Below, in pieces: positions 18,638 through 28,009 of a stretch of 64,000 nt of DNA; the stretch's first letter is position 1, and the number at the start of each line of letters is the position of its first letter. The stretch spans positions 1,776,213 to 1,840,212 of the forward strand of contig NC_021175.1 in NCBI RefSeq assembly GCF_000385925.1. Reading direction: 5' to 3'. The notes beneath the pieces were generated by a model. It searched no databases, was not told the origin of the DNA, and saw only the letters and a program-made list of their open reading frames with translations. This DNA is from Streptococcus cristatus AS 1.3089. GTDB lineage: Bacteria > Bacillota > Bacilli > Lactobacillales > Streptococcaceae. The translations under genes and the position numbers were made by a program.

Positions 18638-18670
18638 AGAAAAAGAAAAGTACATGTTTACACATGTACT
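18638..18670 (-). terminator. Riboswitch-controlled terminator
   Basis: AGTACATGT and ACATGTACT form a perfect 9-bp stem with a 4-nt loop, then TTTTCTTTTT. It lies between the glycine aptamer and the symporter start and should be the expression platform. Confidence 0.85.
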
Positions 18671-18708
18671 CTGGATGCTTGAGAATGACCGACTTCTGTC
18701 CTTCCCTT

Positions 18709-18794
18709 GCTCTGTCCTTTTACCTGAGAGTTTGAGCGGTTCTAAACCGCCTTGCCCCTTCGGTGCCAATCATGGTCTCTCCAGAGTTCCGTCC
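18709..18794 (-). ncRNA. Glycine riboswitch aptamer
   Basis: On the minus strand the aptamer reads GGAC...CTCTGGAGAGA, then GCACCGAAGGGGCAA, a P3-type stem GCGGTTTAGAACCGC, and AACTCTCAGGTAAAAGGACAGAG. These are the conserved glycine riboswitch elements. Only one full aptamer is present; the remaining sequence before the terminator is too short for a second. Streptococcal symporter genes are known to carry such single-aptamer forms. Confidence 0.92.
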
Positions 18795-18866
18795 ATTTCA
18801 CAGTCATAAGGTTCAAACGCTTATTTCTGAAAAACTTCATTCGGTGTTTATTCTAAATTTTCTATT

Positions 18867-18895
18867 ATTTTAAAATAATATTCGGTTTTTGTCAA
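18867..18895 (-). promoter_or_regulatory. Promoter of the glycine riboswitch transcript
   Basis: Perfect -35 TTGACA (18890-18895), 17-bp spacer and -10 TAAAAT (18867-18872) on the minus strand, about 65 nt before the aptamer. Confidence 0.8.
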
Positions 18896-19070
18896 TATTT
18901 TATGAAAAACTTTGAATATTGTATTGACCCCAAAAGGTCAGACAGATAATTTATTCAAAGGTGAGATGATAGTAACTCATAGAATCTCCTTGGTTACCTG
19001 TTGATGTGGTTATTTATGATTTACACTAATTGAAGTTCTGTAAGTTTTTTGCACTATGTTTTACAATTTT
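18896..19070. other. Gap without a recognised gene
   Basis: AT-rich stretch between the symporter promoter and the accA remnant. Weak inverted repeats occur (GACC/GGTC near 18926; AAGG-GAGAT/ATCT-CCTT near 18957-18993). No ORF with a ribosome site and no known motif is seen. Confidence 0.4.
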
Positions 19071-19163
19071 TCATTCCTTAAAATATTGACAACATTCTTC
19101 CAAGAGTTAGTCAAGAAAAATTTTAGAAAGTTCTGCTAGTTCAGCACTGGTTTCTTGCTTGAC
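19071..19163 (-). pseudogene. Decayed copy of the accA 3' end
   Basis: Read on the minus strand in the accA frame this stretch gives VKQETSAELAELSKIFLD, a stop, then LLEECCQYFKE and a stop. The genuine accA C-terminus reads [31 protein letters not shown], stop. Alignment is collinear across 31 codons to the stop, with one in-frame nonsense codon. Similarity continues a few bases beyond VKQ with a 1-nt indel. The intact accA lies 0.9 kb away in the same orientation, with an AhpD-like gene between. Confidence 0.8.
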
Positions 19164-19220
19164 TTGTAGTCAATGAAAAAGAATGGGTCGTTCTACAAAG
19201 CCCTTCTCACCCCTCAAAGA

Positions 19221-19769
19221 CTAGGCATAAGGCTGCAATTCTGGATTGATTGGTGTGTTTGCTAGATTATTGGCATAATTGCAGAGGGTTGCAAGACTAA
19301 CACCCAGAACTACATCCAGAGCATTTTCATGCGTATAGCCGGCTTCTAGGAAGTCTGCCAAAGCCTCATCTCCGACTCGTCCCTTGGTATTGATGACAGC
19401 AATGGTAAATTTGGCAAGTGTATCTAGCTTCGGATCTGTATCTATCGGCGTACGATTGCGTAGAGCCTCCAAAAGATCATCATTCATTTGAATCTGCTTG
19501 ATTGAAAAAGCTGTGTGACCCGCCACACAGAAGGCGCAGCCGTTGGTAACTGCAGCTGTAATCTGCACTACTTCCCGCTCAGTCGGTGTCAGGCTGTTGC
19601 GGCGATTGATAGCTCCAACTGTCCGATAAGTTTCCAAGGCCGTTGGTGCATTGGCCAAAAGACCGATAAGATTGGGAATGTAACCACCGTTATCTTTTTG
19701 AACAGTTTCCAGGACCTCTTTTACCTCGGCAGGTGCGGACTCAATTGTGTGGATAGTAAATTCTGACAT
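19221..19769 (-). CDS. Carboxymuconolactone decarboxylase / AhpD-like protein
   Basis: 182 aa from MSEFTIHTIES. It belongs to the alkylhydroperoxidase-like CMD fold. The redox motif CAFCVAGHTAF with CxxC and downstream His is present, as in AhpD-type peroxide-defence proteins. GAGG lies 6 nt before this ATG; the in-frame ATG four codons earlier overlaps that ribosome site and is unlikely to be used. It sits between a decayed accA 3' end and the intact accA, in the same orientation, so it appears to be an insertion at the tail of the fatty-acid cluster. Substrate unknown; peroxidase role is a family inference. Confidence 0.82.
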   Translation of the reverse strand: MSEFTIHTIESAPAEVKEVLETVQKDNGGYIPNLIGLLANAPTALETYRTVGAINRRNSLTPTEREVVQITAAVTNGCAFCVAGHTAFSIKQIQMNDDLLEALRNRTPIDTDPKLDTLAKFTIAVINTKGRVGDEALADFLEAGYTHENALDVVLGVSLATLCNYANNLANTPINPELQPYA

Positions 19770-19858
19770 ATGAAACCTCATTTCTTTTGATTAGCAACTA
19801 TCTTAACATAGGTCTGACAGCTTGTATAATATATATTTTATATGACCTCTATAAAGAG

Positions 19859-19896
19859 AATATATTGCCACATGTCAAACTAAAATATATTACCAC
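19859..19896. repeat. Direct repeats upstream of the AhpD-like gene
   Basis: AATATATTGCCAC (19859-19871) and AATATATTACCAC (19884-19896) differ at one position and lie 25 bp apart start to start. They are about 90-130 bp upstream of the gene. They may bind a regulator, but the AT-rich context allows chance. Confidence 0.4.
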
Positions 19897-19924
19897 CTTA
19901 ACTGTCTCCATACCTCTCTCAAGC

Positions 19925-19949
19925 AAGAAAAAGAAGCCCTAAGGCTTCT
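19925..19949 (-). terminator. Terminator of the fatty-acid synthesis cluster
   Basis: AGAAGCC-tta-GGGCTTCT followed by TTTTTCTTGC on the minus strand, directly after the accA stop. Confidence 0.85.
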
Positions 19950-19951
19950 GA

Positions 19952-20722
19952 CTAATATTTTCTAAAACGTTGATAGCGATCTTCCAAAAGTTGCTCGAGA
20001 GAAAGTTTAGAAAGTTCCGCTAATTCGGTACTGATTTCTTGCTTGACTGTAGCTAAGAGCTCATTTTTATTAAAGCCACGTTCGGGGATAACCTTATCAA
20101 CGACACCCATCTGCAAAAGCTCATGCGAGGTGATTTTCATCATCTCAGCCGCCTCCATTGCTCGGCTGCCATCCTTCCATAAAATGGAAGCAAAGCCTTC
20201 CGGACTGAGAATGGCATACATAGAGTTTTCCAGCATCCAGACCCTGTCAGCCACTGCTAAGGCCAGCGCCCCACCAGAGCCACCCTCACCAATGATAATG
20301 GCAATAATGGGCACTTTCAGATCACTCATTTCCATGAGATTACGGGCAATGGCTTCTCCCTGTCCGCGCTCCTCAGCACCGACGCCAGGATAGGCACCAG
20401 CTGTATTGATAAAAGTCACGACTGGACGGCCGAATTTCTCAGCCTGCTTCATGAGACGTAGGGCCTTGCGATAGCCTTCCGGATGGGGCTGACCAAAGTT
20501 CCGTCGCAAATTATCCTGCAAATTGCGACCTTTTTGAATACCGACCACTGTGACTGGCTGACCATTTAAGGTTCCGATACCGCCAATGACAGCACCATCA
20601 TCACGGAAACCACGATCTCCGTGCAACTCCACAAAATCATCAAAAATGCCTTGGGCAAAATCCAGAGCCGTCAAACGGGACTGATCACGCGCTGCTTTGA
20701 TAATCTGACTGATTTTTGTCAT
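19952..20722 (-). CDS. accA: Acetyl-CoA carboxylase carboxyltransferase subunit alpha
   Basis: 256 aa. With AccD it transfers the carboxyl group from biotin to acetyl-CoA, giving malonyl-CoA. The crotonase-like core shows [25 protein letters not shown] and the oxyanion stretch [18 protein letters not shown]. It is the last gene of the cluster and overlaps accD by 4 nt, favouring equal synthesis of the two subunits. A decayed second copy of its last 31 codons lies downstream. Confidence 0.95.
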   Translation of the reverse strand: MTKISQIIKAARDQSRLTALDFAQGIFDDFVELHGDRGFRDDGAVIGGIGTLNGQPVTVVGIQKGRNLQDNLRRNFGQPHPEGYRKALRLMKQAEKFGRPVVTFINTAGAYPGVGAEERGQGEAIARNLMEMSDLKVPIIAIIIGEGGSGGALALAVADRVWMLENSMYAILSPEGFASILWKDGSRAMEAAEMMKITSHELLQMGVVDKVIPERGFNKNELLATVKQEISTELAELSKLSLEQLLEDRYQRFRKY

Positions 20723-21582
20723 TGGTCACCTCCATGAAAGCTCAAGAGAGTAGCAATCCGATCTCGCAATTCACCACGTTTGACAATCGCATCAACAAAG
20801 CCATGCTCCAGCAAGAACTCTGCCTTTTGAAAGTCATCTGGCAATTTTTCCCTTACAGTAGACTCAATAACCCGACGGCCAGCAAAGCCTACCAAGGCCT
20901 GCGCTTCTGCCAAGATAATATCACCTTCCATAGCAAAAGAGGCTGTGACACCACCTGTTGTCGGATCTGTCAAAACGGTTAGGTAAAAAAGACCAGCCTT
21001 TGAATGACGTTGTACAGCAGCAGACGTTTTGGCCATTTGCATCAGGCTCATGATGCCCTCCTGCATGCGGGCACCGCCAGAAGCCGTAAACAGAACGACT
21101 GGCAATTTATGCTCTGTCGCATACTCAAAGAGACGGGTAATCTTTTCACCGACAACCGTTCCCATGGAAGCCATGATAAAGTTGGAATCCATGATCCCAA
21201 GGGCTGTTTTTTGTCCCTTGATACTAGCTATCCCCGTCAAAACGGCCTCATCTAGGCCAGTCTTTGCCCGTGTCTCCGCCAGTTTTTCTCGATAATTTGG
21301 AAAACGCAAGGGATCTGTCGTCTCAATACCAGTGAACAATTCCTCAAAGCTTCCTTGATCCACCGTCAAGCTCAGGCGCTCAAAAGCTGAAATCCGAAAA
21401 GTATAGCCACAGCTTGGACAGACACGTTCTGCCCCCAAATCTTTTTGATAAATGGTATGCTTACAACCTGGGCACTTAGAAAAAAGCTCATCTGGAACTT
21501 CTGGTTTTGGCTGAGGCAAGGCACGAGAGGAACGATTAGGATTGATCCGAATATATTTATCCTTTTTTGAAAACAAAGGCAT
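20719..21582 (-). CDS. accD: Acetyl-CoA carboxylase carboxyltransferase subunit beta
   Basis: 287 aa partner of AccA. An N-terminal zinc ribbon (C37, C40, C55, C58) is followed by a crotonase-fold carboxyltransferase domain with [25 protein letters not shown] and [17 protein letters not shown]. It overlaps accA by 4 nt and lies 65 nt after accC. Confidence 0.95.
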   Translation of the reverse strand: MPLFSKKDKYIRINPNRSSRALPQPKPEVPDELFSKCPGCKHTIYQKDLGAERVCPSCGYTFRISAFERLSLTVDQGSFEELFTGIETTDPLRFPNYREKLAETRAKTGLDEAVLTGIASIKGQKTALGIMDSNFIMASMGTVVGEKITRLFEYATEHKLPVVLFTASGGARMQEGIMSLMQMAKTSAAVQRHSKAGLFYLTVLTDPTTGGVTASFAMEGDIILAEAQALVGFAGRRVIESTVREKLPDDFQKAEFLLEHGFVDAIVKRGELRDRIATLLSFHGGDQ

Positions 21583-21647
21583 TGCTTACTCCTTCATTAA
21601 ATTTTAGAGTGATTCTGCTTCTTTCAAACAAAATCACTCCTTGTCAT

Positions 21648-23015
21648 CTATTTTTTCTCTTGATAAGCCGGAAGGAACTGCTCCATGAGAAAGGCTGTAT
21701 CATAATCACCAGCAATCACATTAGGATCTGAAATCAAATCCAACTGGAAACTGCTATTGGTCACAACACCGTCAATTTCTAGCTCATAGAGAGCCCGTTG
21801 CATCTTCATCAGGGCATCAAAGCGATTTTCCCCATGAACGATGATTTTGGCAATCATGCTGTCATAGTAAGGGGGAATAGTGTAGCCAGGATAGACGGCT
21901 GAATCCACGCGCAGTCCTACTCCACCACTTGGCAGATAAAGATTGGAAATCTTGCCTGGGCTCGGTGCAAAGTTAAAGGCTGGATTTTCAGCGTTGATCC
22001 GACATTCAATCGCATGACCGCGAATTTCAACATCTTCTTGACTGAAGGATAGCTCTTGACCATCCGCAATCTTAATCTGCTCTTTAACAATATCCACACC
22101 GGTAACAAACTCAGTCACTGGATGCTCAACCTGCACGCGAGTATTCATCTCCATAAAGTAGAATTCGCCCTTGGCTTCATCCAGCAGAAACTCAATCGTT
22201 CCGGCATTTTCATAGCCGACTGACTCAGCAGCCCGAACAGCTGCTTCCCCAATCTGCTGACGCAGGGTTTTCCCAATTGCCACAGACGGACTTTCTTCCA
22301 GCACCTTCTGATTATTCCGCTGCAAAGAGCAGTCCCGCTCGCCCAAGTGGACCACATGCCCCTGCTGATCTGCCAAAATCTGCACTTCAATATGGCGCGC
22401 TGGATAGATGACTCGCTCCATATACATGGCACCATTCCCAAAGGCCGCTTTGGCTTCACTAGAAGCAGACTCAAAGGCTGCCACTAAATCCTCAGCCTTT
22501 TCAACCTTACGAATGCCTTTACCGCCGCCACCAGCAGAAGCTTTGAGCATGACTGGATAGCCTATCTTTTCGGCGACTTCCAAGGCTTCTTCAGAGGTAT
22601 GAACCTCACCATCAGAACCTGGGATGACTGGCACTTTGGCCTTAATCATCTGAGCCCGAGCATTAATCTTGTCCCCCATCAGGTCCATAACAGCACCTGA
22701 AGGTCCAATAAACTTAATGCCGACTTCTTCGCACATAGTCGCAAATTTGGAGTTTTCGCTCAAAAAACCAAAACCAGGATGAATGGCTTCTGCACCTGTC
22801 AGAACAGCCGCAGATAGGACCGCGTTCATATTCAGATAAGAATCCGTAGACTTGGCTGGACCGATACAGACCGCCTCATCAGCCAGTAAGGTATGGAGTG
22901 CTTCTTTGTCAGCCGTTGAATAGACGGCGACCGTATCGATTCCCAGCTCGCGAGCTGCACGAATAATTCTGACCGCAATTTCCCCACGGTTAGCAATTAA
23001 AATTTTACGAAACAT
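21648..23015 (-). CDS. accC: Biotin carboxylase
   Basis: 455 aa ATP-grasp enzyme that carboxylates the biotin on AccB with bicarbonate and ATP. The N-terminal FRKILIANRGEIAVRI is followed by the glycine-rich ATP loop KASAGGGGKGIRKV, the catalytic EMNTRVQVEHPVTE stretch and a C-terminal domain. It sits 18 nt after fabZ and 65 nt before accD. Confidence 0.96.
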   Translation of the reverse strand: MFRKILIANRGEIAVRIIRAARELGIDTVAVYSTADKEALHTLLADEAVCIGPAKSTDSYLNMNAVLSAAVLTGAEAIHPGFGFLSENSKFATMCEEVGIKFIGPSGAVMDLMGDKINARAQMIKAKVPVIPGSDGEVHTSEEALEVAEKIGYPVMLKASAGGGGKGIRKVEKAEDLVAAFESASSEAKAAFGNGAMYMERVIYPARHIEVQILADQQGHVVHLGERDCSLQRNNQKVLEESPSVAIGKTLRQQIGEAAVRAAESVGYENAGTIEFLLDEAKGEFYFMEMNTRVQVEHPVTEFVTGVDIVKEQIKIADGQELSFSQEDVEIRGHAIECRINAENPAFNFAPSPGKISNLYLPSGGVGLRVDSAVYPGYTIPPYYDSMIAKIIVHGENRFDALMKMQRALYELEIDGVVTNSSFQLDLISDPNVIAGDYDTAFLMEQFLPAYQEKK

Positions 23016-23033
23016 GGTGAAATCTCCTCTTTC

Positions 23034-23456
23034 TTATTGACCAATCGCAAAGGTCAAGGTTCCGCTGGCTGCAAGTTTTCCGTCAACTTCGGCCTTGGCC
23101 TCTACCACTGCAATGGTGCCGCGGCGCTTGACAAACTTAGCTGTCATAATCAATTGATCACCTGGTACAACTTGCTTTTTGAACTTAACCTTGTCCATTC
23201 CTGCATAGAAGACCAGTTTGCCCTTATTTTCTTCTTTAGATAATTCCAGCACACCAGCCGTTTGAGCCAGAGCTTCCATGATTAAGACACCTGGCATAAC
23301 TGGATACTGGGGAAAATGTCCATTAAAGAAAGGCTCGTTGATTGTCACATTTTTCAAAGCAACAATCTCATCTTCACTGACTTCCAAAACACGGTCCACC
23401 AAGAGCATGGGATAACGGTGCGGAAGTGCTTCTTTTATTGCATTGATATCAATCAT
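23034..23456 (-). CDS. fabZ: 3-hydroxyacyl-ACP dehydratase FabZ
   Basis: 140 aa hot-dog enzyme that dehydrates 3-hydroxyacyl-ACP to trans-2-enoyl-ACP. Active-site H47 in [14 protein letters not shown] and E61 in LIMEALAQ are present. It overlaps accB by 4 nt. With no FabA in streptococci, the unsaturated branch depends on FabM at the head of the cluster. Confidence 0.95.
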   Translation of the reverse strand: MIDINAIKEALPHRYPMLLVDRVLEVSEDEIVALKNVTINEPFFNGHFPQYPVMPGVLIMEALAQTAGVLELSKEENKGKLVFYAGMDKVKFKKQVVPGDQLIMTAKFVKRRGTIAVVEAKAEVDGKLAASGTLTFAIGQ

Positions 23457-23959
23457 TTGATGCGTACCAGCCCTTTCCCAAACTCAACCATTTCTTCATT
23501 CTGAACCAGAATTTCTGTAACCAGACCATCTTTAGGTGCTGGCACTTCATTCATGACCTTCATGGCTTCAATGATCATCAGAGTTTGACCTTTTTTAACT
23601 CGGTCTCCCACATTGACAAAAGCTGGTTTATCTGGTCCTGCGGCCAAGTAGGCCACGCCGACCAATGGACTTTCCACGACATCGCCTTCAGCAGCAGGGG
23701 TTGGAGCCTCTGGAGCCTCTGGAGCCACTTCAGGCGCTGCAGTTGGAGCTGCTTGGGGAGCTAGCTCAAACACAGGTGCGCTTGTTGGCTGCACAGGAGC
23801 TACGATTGGAGCTGCACTGACTGCTGGAGCTGTTGCAACTGCGGCTTGCCCTTCATTCTTGCTGAAAGTCAGCTCATCACTTTGATTTTTATAAGAAAAT
23901 TCACGCAGACTTGATTGGTCAAACTGAGCCATCAAGTCTTTAATTTCATTGATATTCAT
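23453..23959 (-). CDS. accB: Biotin carboxyl carrier protein of acetyl-CoA carboxylase
   Basis: 168 aa. The C-terminal biotinyl domain carries the lysine to be biotinylated, K134 in EAMKVMNE. A flexible Ala/Pro-rich linker (about residues 40-90) joins it to the N-terminal dimer region. It is coupled to fabF (start next to the fabF stop) and overlaps fabZ by 4 nt. Confidence 0.95.
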   Translation of the reverse strand: MNINEIKDLMAQFDQSSLREFSYKNQSDELTFSKNEGQAAVATAPAVSAAPIVAPVQPTSAPVFELAPQAAPTAAPEVAPEAPEAPTPAAEGDVVESPLVGVAYLAAGPDKPAFVNVGDRVKKGQTLMIIEAMKVMNEVPAPKDGLVTEILVQNEEMVEFGKGLVRIK

Positions 23960-25192
23960 CTAGTCCTCCCAACGCTTGAATGCCAGAACAGCATTGTGGC
24001 CGCCGAAGCCAAATGTATTGGAAATCGCATAAGGAATCTCTTGCTCCTTGCCTTCCCCAAATACAACATTTGCTTCAATATAATCTGATACTTCTCTTGT
24101 ACCAGCTGTTTTTGGTACAAAACTGTGGCGCATCGCTTCAATAGTCGCAATCGCTTCAACTGCACCAGCTGCACCCAGCAGGTGACCAGTGAATGATTTG
24201 GTGGATGAAACAGGGACATCCTTACCAAAAACAGCTACAATGGCACCACTTTCACCTTTTTCATTAGCAGGAGTTGAAGTTCCGTGAGCATTGATGTAAG
24301 CTACATCTGACGGGCTAATTTCCGCTTCCTCAAGGGCCAATTTCATGGCTTTAATTGCACCCTGACCTTCTGGATGTGGAGAAGTCATATGGTAAGCATC
24401 ACAAGTATTACCGTAGCCAACCACTTCAGCCAAGATAGTCGCTCCACGTTTTTCAGCATGCTCCAGACTTTCAAGAACCAGCATACCAGAGCCTTCTCCC
24501 ATGACAAAGCCATTACGGTCTTTATCAAATGGAATGGAAGCGCGGGTAGGATCTTCTGTAGTTGATAGGGCTGTCAAAGCTTGGAACCCAGCAATGGCAA
24601 AAGGAGTGATAGAAGCTTCTGACCCACCAACTAACATGACATCTTGGAAACCAAACTTGATAGAGCGGAAGGCATCCCCAATAGCATCATTGGAAGAGGC
24701 ACAAGCTGTATTGATTGATTTACAGATACCATTTGCACCAAAGCGCATAGCAACATTCCCCGCTGCCATATTTGGCAAGGCTTTTGGCAAGGTCATTGGT
24801 TTGACACGTTTTGGACCTTTTTCATGCAAACGAATGACTTGATCTTCGATTTCCTTGATACCACCGATACCAGAAGCAACGATGACACCAAAACGATCTT
24901 TATTGATTGCTTCTACATCAAGATTAGCATTTGTTACCGCTTCTTGAGCTGCATACAAGGAATACAAGGAATAATTGTCAAAACGATTAGTATCTTTCTT
25001 GATAAAGTATTTATCAAAAGGAAAGTCTTGAACCTCTGCCGCATTATGAACAGCAAAATCGCTGTGATCAAACTTGGTAATGGGACCAATTCCAATCTTA
25101 CCTTCTTTTAAACTATTCCAAAATTCTTCTGGTGTGTTTCCGATGGGAGAGGTTAATCCATAACCTGTTACAACAACTCGATTTAGTTTCAT
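23960..25192 (-). CDS. fabF: 3-oxoacyl-ACP synthase II (KASII)
   Basis: 410 aa condensing enzyme of chain elongation. Cys-His-His catalytic triad: C164 in NTACASSNDAIGDA, the first His in YINAHGTSTPAN and the second in KSFTGHLLGAAGAVE. Preceded by fabG with a gap of about 50 nt and directly followed by accB. Ribosome site AAGGAG before the ATG. Confidence 0.96.
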   Translation of the reverse strand: MKLNRVVVTGYGLTSPIGNTPEEFWNSLKEGKIGIGPITKFDHSDFAVHNAAEVQDFPFDKYFIKKDTNRFDNYSLYSLYAAQEAVTNANLDVEAINKDRFGVIVASGIGGIKEIEDQVIRLHEKGPKRVKPMTLPKALPNMAAGNVAMRFGANGICKSINTACASSNDAIGDAFRSIKFGFQDVMLVGGSEASITPFAIAGFQALTALSTTEDPTRASIPFDKDRNGFVMGEGSGMLVLESLEHAEKRGATILAEVVGYGNTCDAYHMTSPHPEGQGAIKAMKLALEEAEISPSDVAYINAHGTSTPANEKGESGAIVAVFGKDVPVSSTKSFTGHLLGAAGAVEAIATIEAMRHSFVPKTAGTREVSDYIEANVVFGEGKEQEIPYAISNTFGFGGHNAVLAFKRWED

Positions 25193-25244
25193 AGTAAACT
25201 CCTTTATGATAATTGGTGAACTGTCAAATCCAAATGCATCGCAC

Positions 25245-25979
25245 TTACTGCATGGTCAGCCCGCCATCAATCGCGATGACCTGACCAGTAAGATATTCCT
25301 GTCCTGCCAAGAACAAAGCGACATCAGCCACTTCTTCGGTATTGCCGAACCGTTTCATTGGGATTTGAGCCAGAGAAGCTTCTTTGATTTTTTCAGAAAG
25401 CCCGTCTGTCATATCTGATTCGATAAAGCCTGGGGCAATCACATTGACACGGATATTGCGCCCAGCTACCTCACGAGCAACCGACTTAGAAAATCCAATC
25501 AAGCCAGCTTTAGAGGCTGCATAGTTGGCCTGACCGACATTACCAGTCAAACCGACAACACTTGATAGGTTGATAATTGCTCCCTGACGAGCCTTGGTCA
25601 TTGGTTTCAAGACAGCTTGCGTCATATTGAAGGCTCCAGTCAGATTGACCTTCAGCACTTGCTCGAAGTCTTCCTCTGTCATCTTGAGCATAATCTTATC
25701 GCGGGTAATTCCAGCATTGTTGACCAAGATGTCTACAGAACCCAAAGCCGCAATCGCCTCCTCAACCATTCGCTTGGCATCAGTACCATCAGACACATCA
25801 CCTGAAATAGCCACGACCTTGATCGGATAACCAGCAAACTCAGCTAAAACGTCATCTGAAATTTGACCGCGACCGTTCAAGACAATATTGGCACCTGCAC
25901 TTGCAAACTTATGTGCAATGGCTAAACCGATCCCACGGCTAGAGCCAGTAATAAAAACATTTTTATTCTTTAATTCCAT
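25245..25979 (-). CDS. fabG: 3-oxoacyl-ACP reductase FabG
   Basis: 244 aa short-chain dehydrogenase that reduces 3-oxoacyl-ACP with NADPH. Cofactor motif TGSSRGIG (11-18), NNAG (87-90) and the catalytic Ser139/Ser140-Tyr153-Lys157 set in YAASK are present. It lies 12 nt after fabD in the cluster. Confidence 0.96.
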   Translation of the reverse strand: MELKNKNVFITGSSRGIGLAIAHKFASAGANIVLNGRGQISDDVLAEFAGYPIKVVAISGDVSDGTDAKRMVEEAIAALGSVDILVNNAGITRDKIMLKMTEEDFEQVLKVNLTGAFNMTQAVLKPMTKARQGAIINLSSVVGLTGNVGQANYAASKAGLIGFSKSVAREVAGRNIRVNVIAPGFIESDMTDGLSEKIKEASLAQIPMKRFGNTEEVADVALFLAGQEYLTGQVIAIDGGLTMQ

Positions 25980-25991
25980 TGATATTCCCCA

Positions 25992-26912
25992 TTATTTTTC
26001 CAGTAGGGCTGTCAAAGTCTCTACACTTTCAACAGAATGAACAACTGCCGATTTATCAATTTTCTTCATAAAGCCAGACAGGACTTTCCCTGGGCCAATC
26101 TCGATAAATTCTGTCACACCAGCTTCCTGCATTTTAGCGATACTGTCATAGAAACGAACTGGTTCCATGACCTGACGGGCCAGTAATTCCTTAATTCTGC
26201 TAGCTTCCATAATATCCGCTTCTGTATTGCCTACTAGCGGAAGCTGAAATTCAGTAAATTCCGTTTCAGCCAAGACCTGAGCTAATTTCTCACTAGCTGG
26301 TTTCAAGAGTGCCGTATGGAAAGGACCAGAAACATTCAGCGGAATCAAGCGTTTCACACCTGCTTCCTTGAGGAGTTCTACCGCTTTATCCACCGCTGCC
26401 ACATCTCCCCCAATGACGACTTGACCTGGAGTATTGTAATTGGCAGGAGAGACCACTCCTAGCTGACTAGCCTTCTGGCAAGCTTCTTCAATAAGACCTA
26501 CGTCCGCATTTAGCACCGCAACCATCTTTCCAGAACCAGCAGGAGCTGCTTCTTCCATGAAAGCTCCGCGTTTAGCGACTAGAGCTACCGCTGTTTTGAA
26601 GTCCAGCGCGCCAGCAGCTACCAAGGCAGAGTATTCGCCCAGAGAAAGACCAGCTACCATATCAGGACGGATTCCTTTTTCAGCCAGCAGGCGATAAATA
26701 GCAAAAGAAGTTGTCAAAATTGCTGGCTGAGTATAGCGAGTTTGGTTGAGTTTCTCCTCATCTTGGTCAATCAGCGCCCGAACATCATATCCCAGAACCT
26801 GACTCGCTTCCTCAAAGGTCGCCTTGACCACATCATACTGCTCATAGAAGTCACGAGCCATCCCCAGATACTGGGCTCCCTGACCGGCAAAGAGAAAGGC
26901 TGTTTTAGTCAT
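25992..26912 (-). CDS. fabD: Malonyl-CoA:ACP transacylase
   Basis: 306 aa from MTKTAFLFAGQGAQ. It loads malonate onto ACP. Nucleophile S90 sits in GLSLGEYS (the common GHSxG His is Leu here, as in pneumococcal FabD), and the catalytic His is in SGPFHTALLKPA. The frame stays open 65 codons further upstream, inside fabK, but GGAG 9 nt before this ATG and family length fix the start. The start overlaps the fabK end by 8 nt. Confidence 0.95.
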   Translation of the reverse strand: MTKTAFLFAGQGAQYLGMARDFYEQYDVVKATFEEASQVLGYDVRALIDQDEEKLNQTRYTQPAILTTSFAIYRLLAEKGIRPDMVAGLSLGEYSALVAAGALDFKTAVALVAKRGAFMEEAAPAGSGKMVAVLNADVGLIEEACQKASQLGVVSPANYNTPGQVVIGGDVAAVDKAVELLKEAGVKRLIPLNVSGPFHTALLKPASEKLAQVLAETEFTEFQLPLVGNTEADIMEASRIKELLARQVMEPVRFYDSIAKMQEAGVTEFIEIGPGKVLSGFMKKIDKSAVVHSVESVETLTALLEK

Positions 26913-27879
26913 TTCTAGTAACTCCTGCCCAACGTTTTGCTTCTTGCTGAATCTTTTCAGCAGCGCCATAATAGATATCCTTGAGGATTTCTTCGACTGT
27001 TTCTTCCTTGCTGACCAAGCCGGCAATCTGACCGGACATGACAGAACCATTTTCCACATCGCCACGGACAACTGCATTGGCCAAGGCACCAGCACCCAGA
27101 TTTTCAAAAACAGTCAAGTCTGGAGTTTCTTGCTTGAAGGCTTCTTTTTCAGCTTTTTCGAAATCGCGAGTCAGCTTATTCTTGATAGCACGAACCGCAT
27201 GGCCGAAATGCTGAGCAGAGATTGTCGTATCAATATCACGAGCCTTCAAGATCATATCTTTATAATTTTGGTGGGCATTGGATTCCTTAGCCACGACGAA
27301 GCGTGTTCCGACCTGAACAGCCTCTGCCCCCAGCATAAATCCAGCTGCAGCACCAGAGCCATCCGCAATACCACCAGCTGCAATAACTGGAATGCTGACT
27401 GCTTCTACGACCTGACGAACCAAAGTCATGGTCGTTAACTTACCGATGTGACCACCGGCTTCCATCCCTTCAGCAATGACGGCATCCGCTCCGATTTTTT
27501 CCATCCGTTTAGCCAGAGCTACACTTGGTACAACAGGAATCACAGTAATACCTGCCTCGTGGAAACGAGCCATGTACTTACTTGGATTGCCGGCACCAGT
27601 CGTCACCACTTTTACACCCTCTTCAATGACGAGGTCCACGATGTCATCTACAAAAGGCGACAAAAGCATGATATTGACACCGAAAGGACGATCGGTCAAA
27701 GACTTAATCTTGTCAATATTGGCTTTCACCACTTCCTTAGGCGCATTTCCGCCACCAATGATCCCAAGACCACCAGCCTTTGAAACCGCACCAGCCAAGT
27801 CACCATCTGCAACCCAAGCCATACCACCTTGGAAAATAGGATATTTAATATCTAATAATTCTGTAATTCGTGTTTGCAT
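26905..27879 (-). CDS. fabK: Enoyl-ACP reductase II (flavoprotein)
   Basis: 324 aa from MQTRITELLDIKYPIFQGG. FMN/NADH-dependent enoyl-ACP reductase of streptococci, the triclosan-insensitive substitute for FabI. It has the nitronate monooxygenase-like TIM-barrel with GGMAWVADGDLAGAVSKAGGLGIIGGG and the FMN-binding AAGGIADGSG and GTRFVVAKES. The frame stays open 41 codons upstream across the FabT-like site, but the family starts here. It overlaps fabD by 8 nt. Confidence 0.95.
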   Translation of the reverse strand: MQTRITELLDIKYPIFQGGMAWVADGDLAGAVSKAGGLGIIGGGNAPKEVVKANIDKIKSLTDRPFGVNIMLLSPFVDDIVDLVIEEGVKVVTTGAGNPSKYMARFHEAGITVIPVVPSVALAKRMEKIGADAVIAEGMEAGGHIGKLTTMTLVRQVVEAVSIPVIAAGGIADGSGAAAGFMLGAEAVQVGTRFVVAKESNAHQNYKDMILKARDIDTTISAQHFGHAVRAIKNKLTRDFEKAEKEAFKQETPDLTVFENLGAGALANAVVRGDVENGSVMSGQIAGLVSKEETVEEILKDIYYGAAEKIQQEAKRWAGVTRND

Positions 27880-27948
27880 AATACCTTCCTCATAATCATT
27901 GCTTAAGTAATAGCTTGAGCCCAAACCTCTAGATAGCAACCTTTTTAC

Positions 27949-27961
27949 TTTGAAATTCAAA
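27949..27961 (-). promoter_or_regulatory. FabT-type operator upstream of fabK
   Basis: TTTGA-AAT-TCAAA, an inverted repeat of the form TTTGA-N3-TCAAA, about 70 nt before the fabK ATG. The same form occurs before fabT (twice) and fabM. FabT in streptococci binds this class of site and also controls an internal promoter at fabK. Confidence 0.65.
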
Positions 27962-28009
27962 CTATTACCTAAACAAGAGAGAATATCTTGCGATACTCTC
28001 AAATCTTTA

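Noticed and set aside
26913..27107. 65-codon N-terminal extension of fabD
   Set aside because: It lies in another frame of fabK; family length and the ribosome site support the start at 26912.
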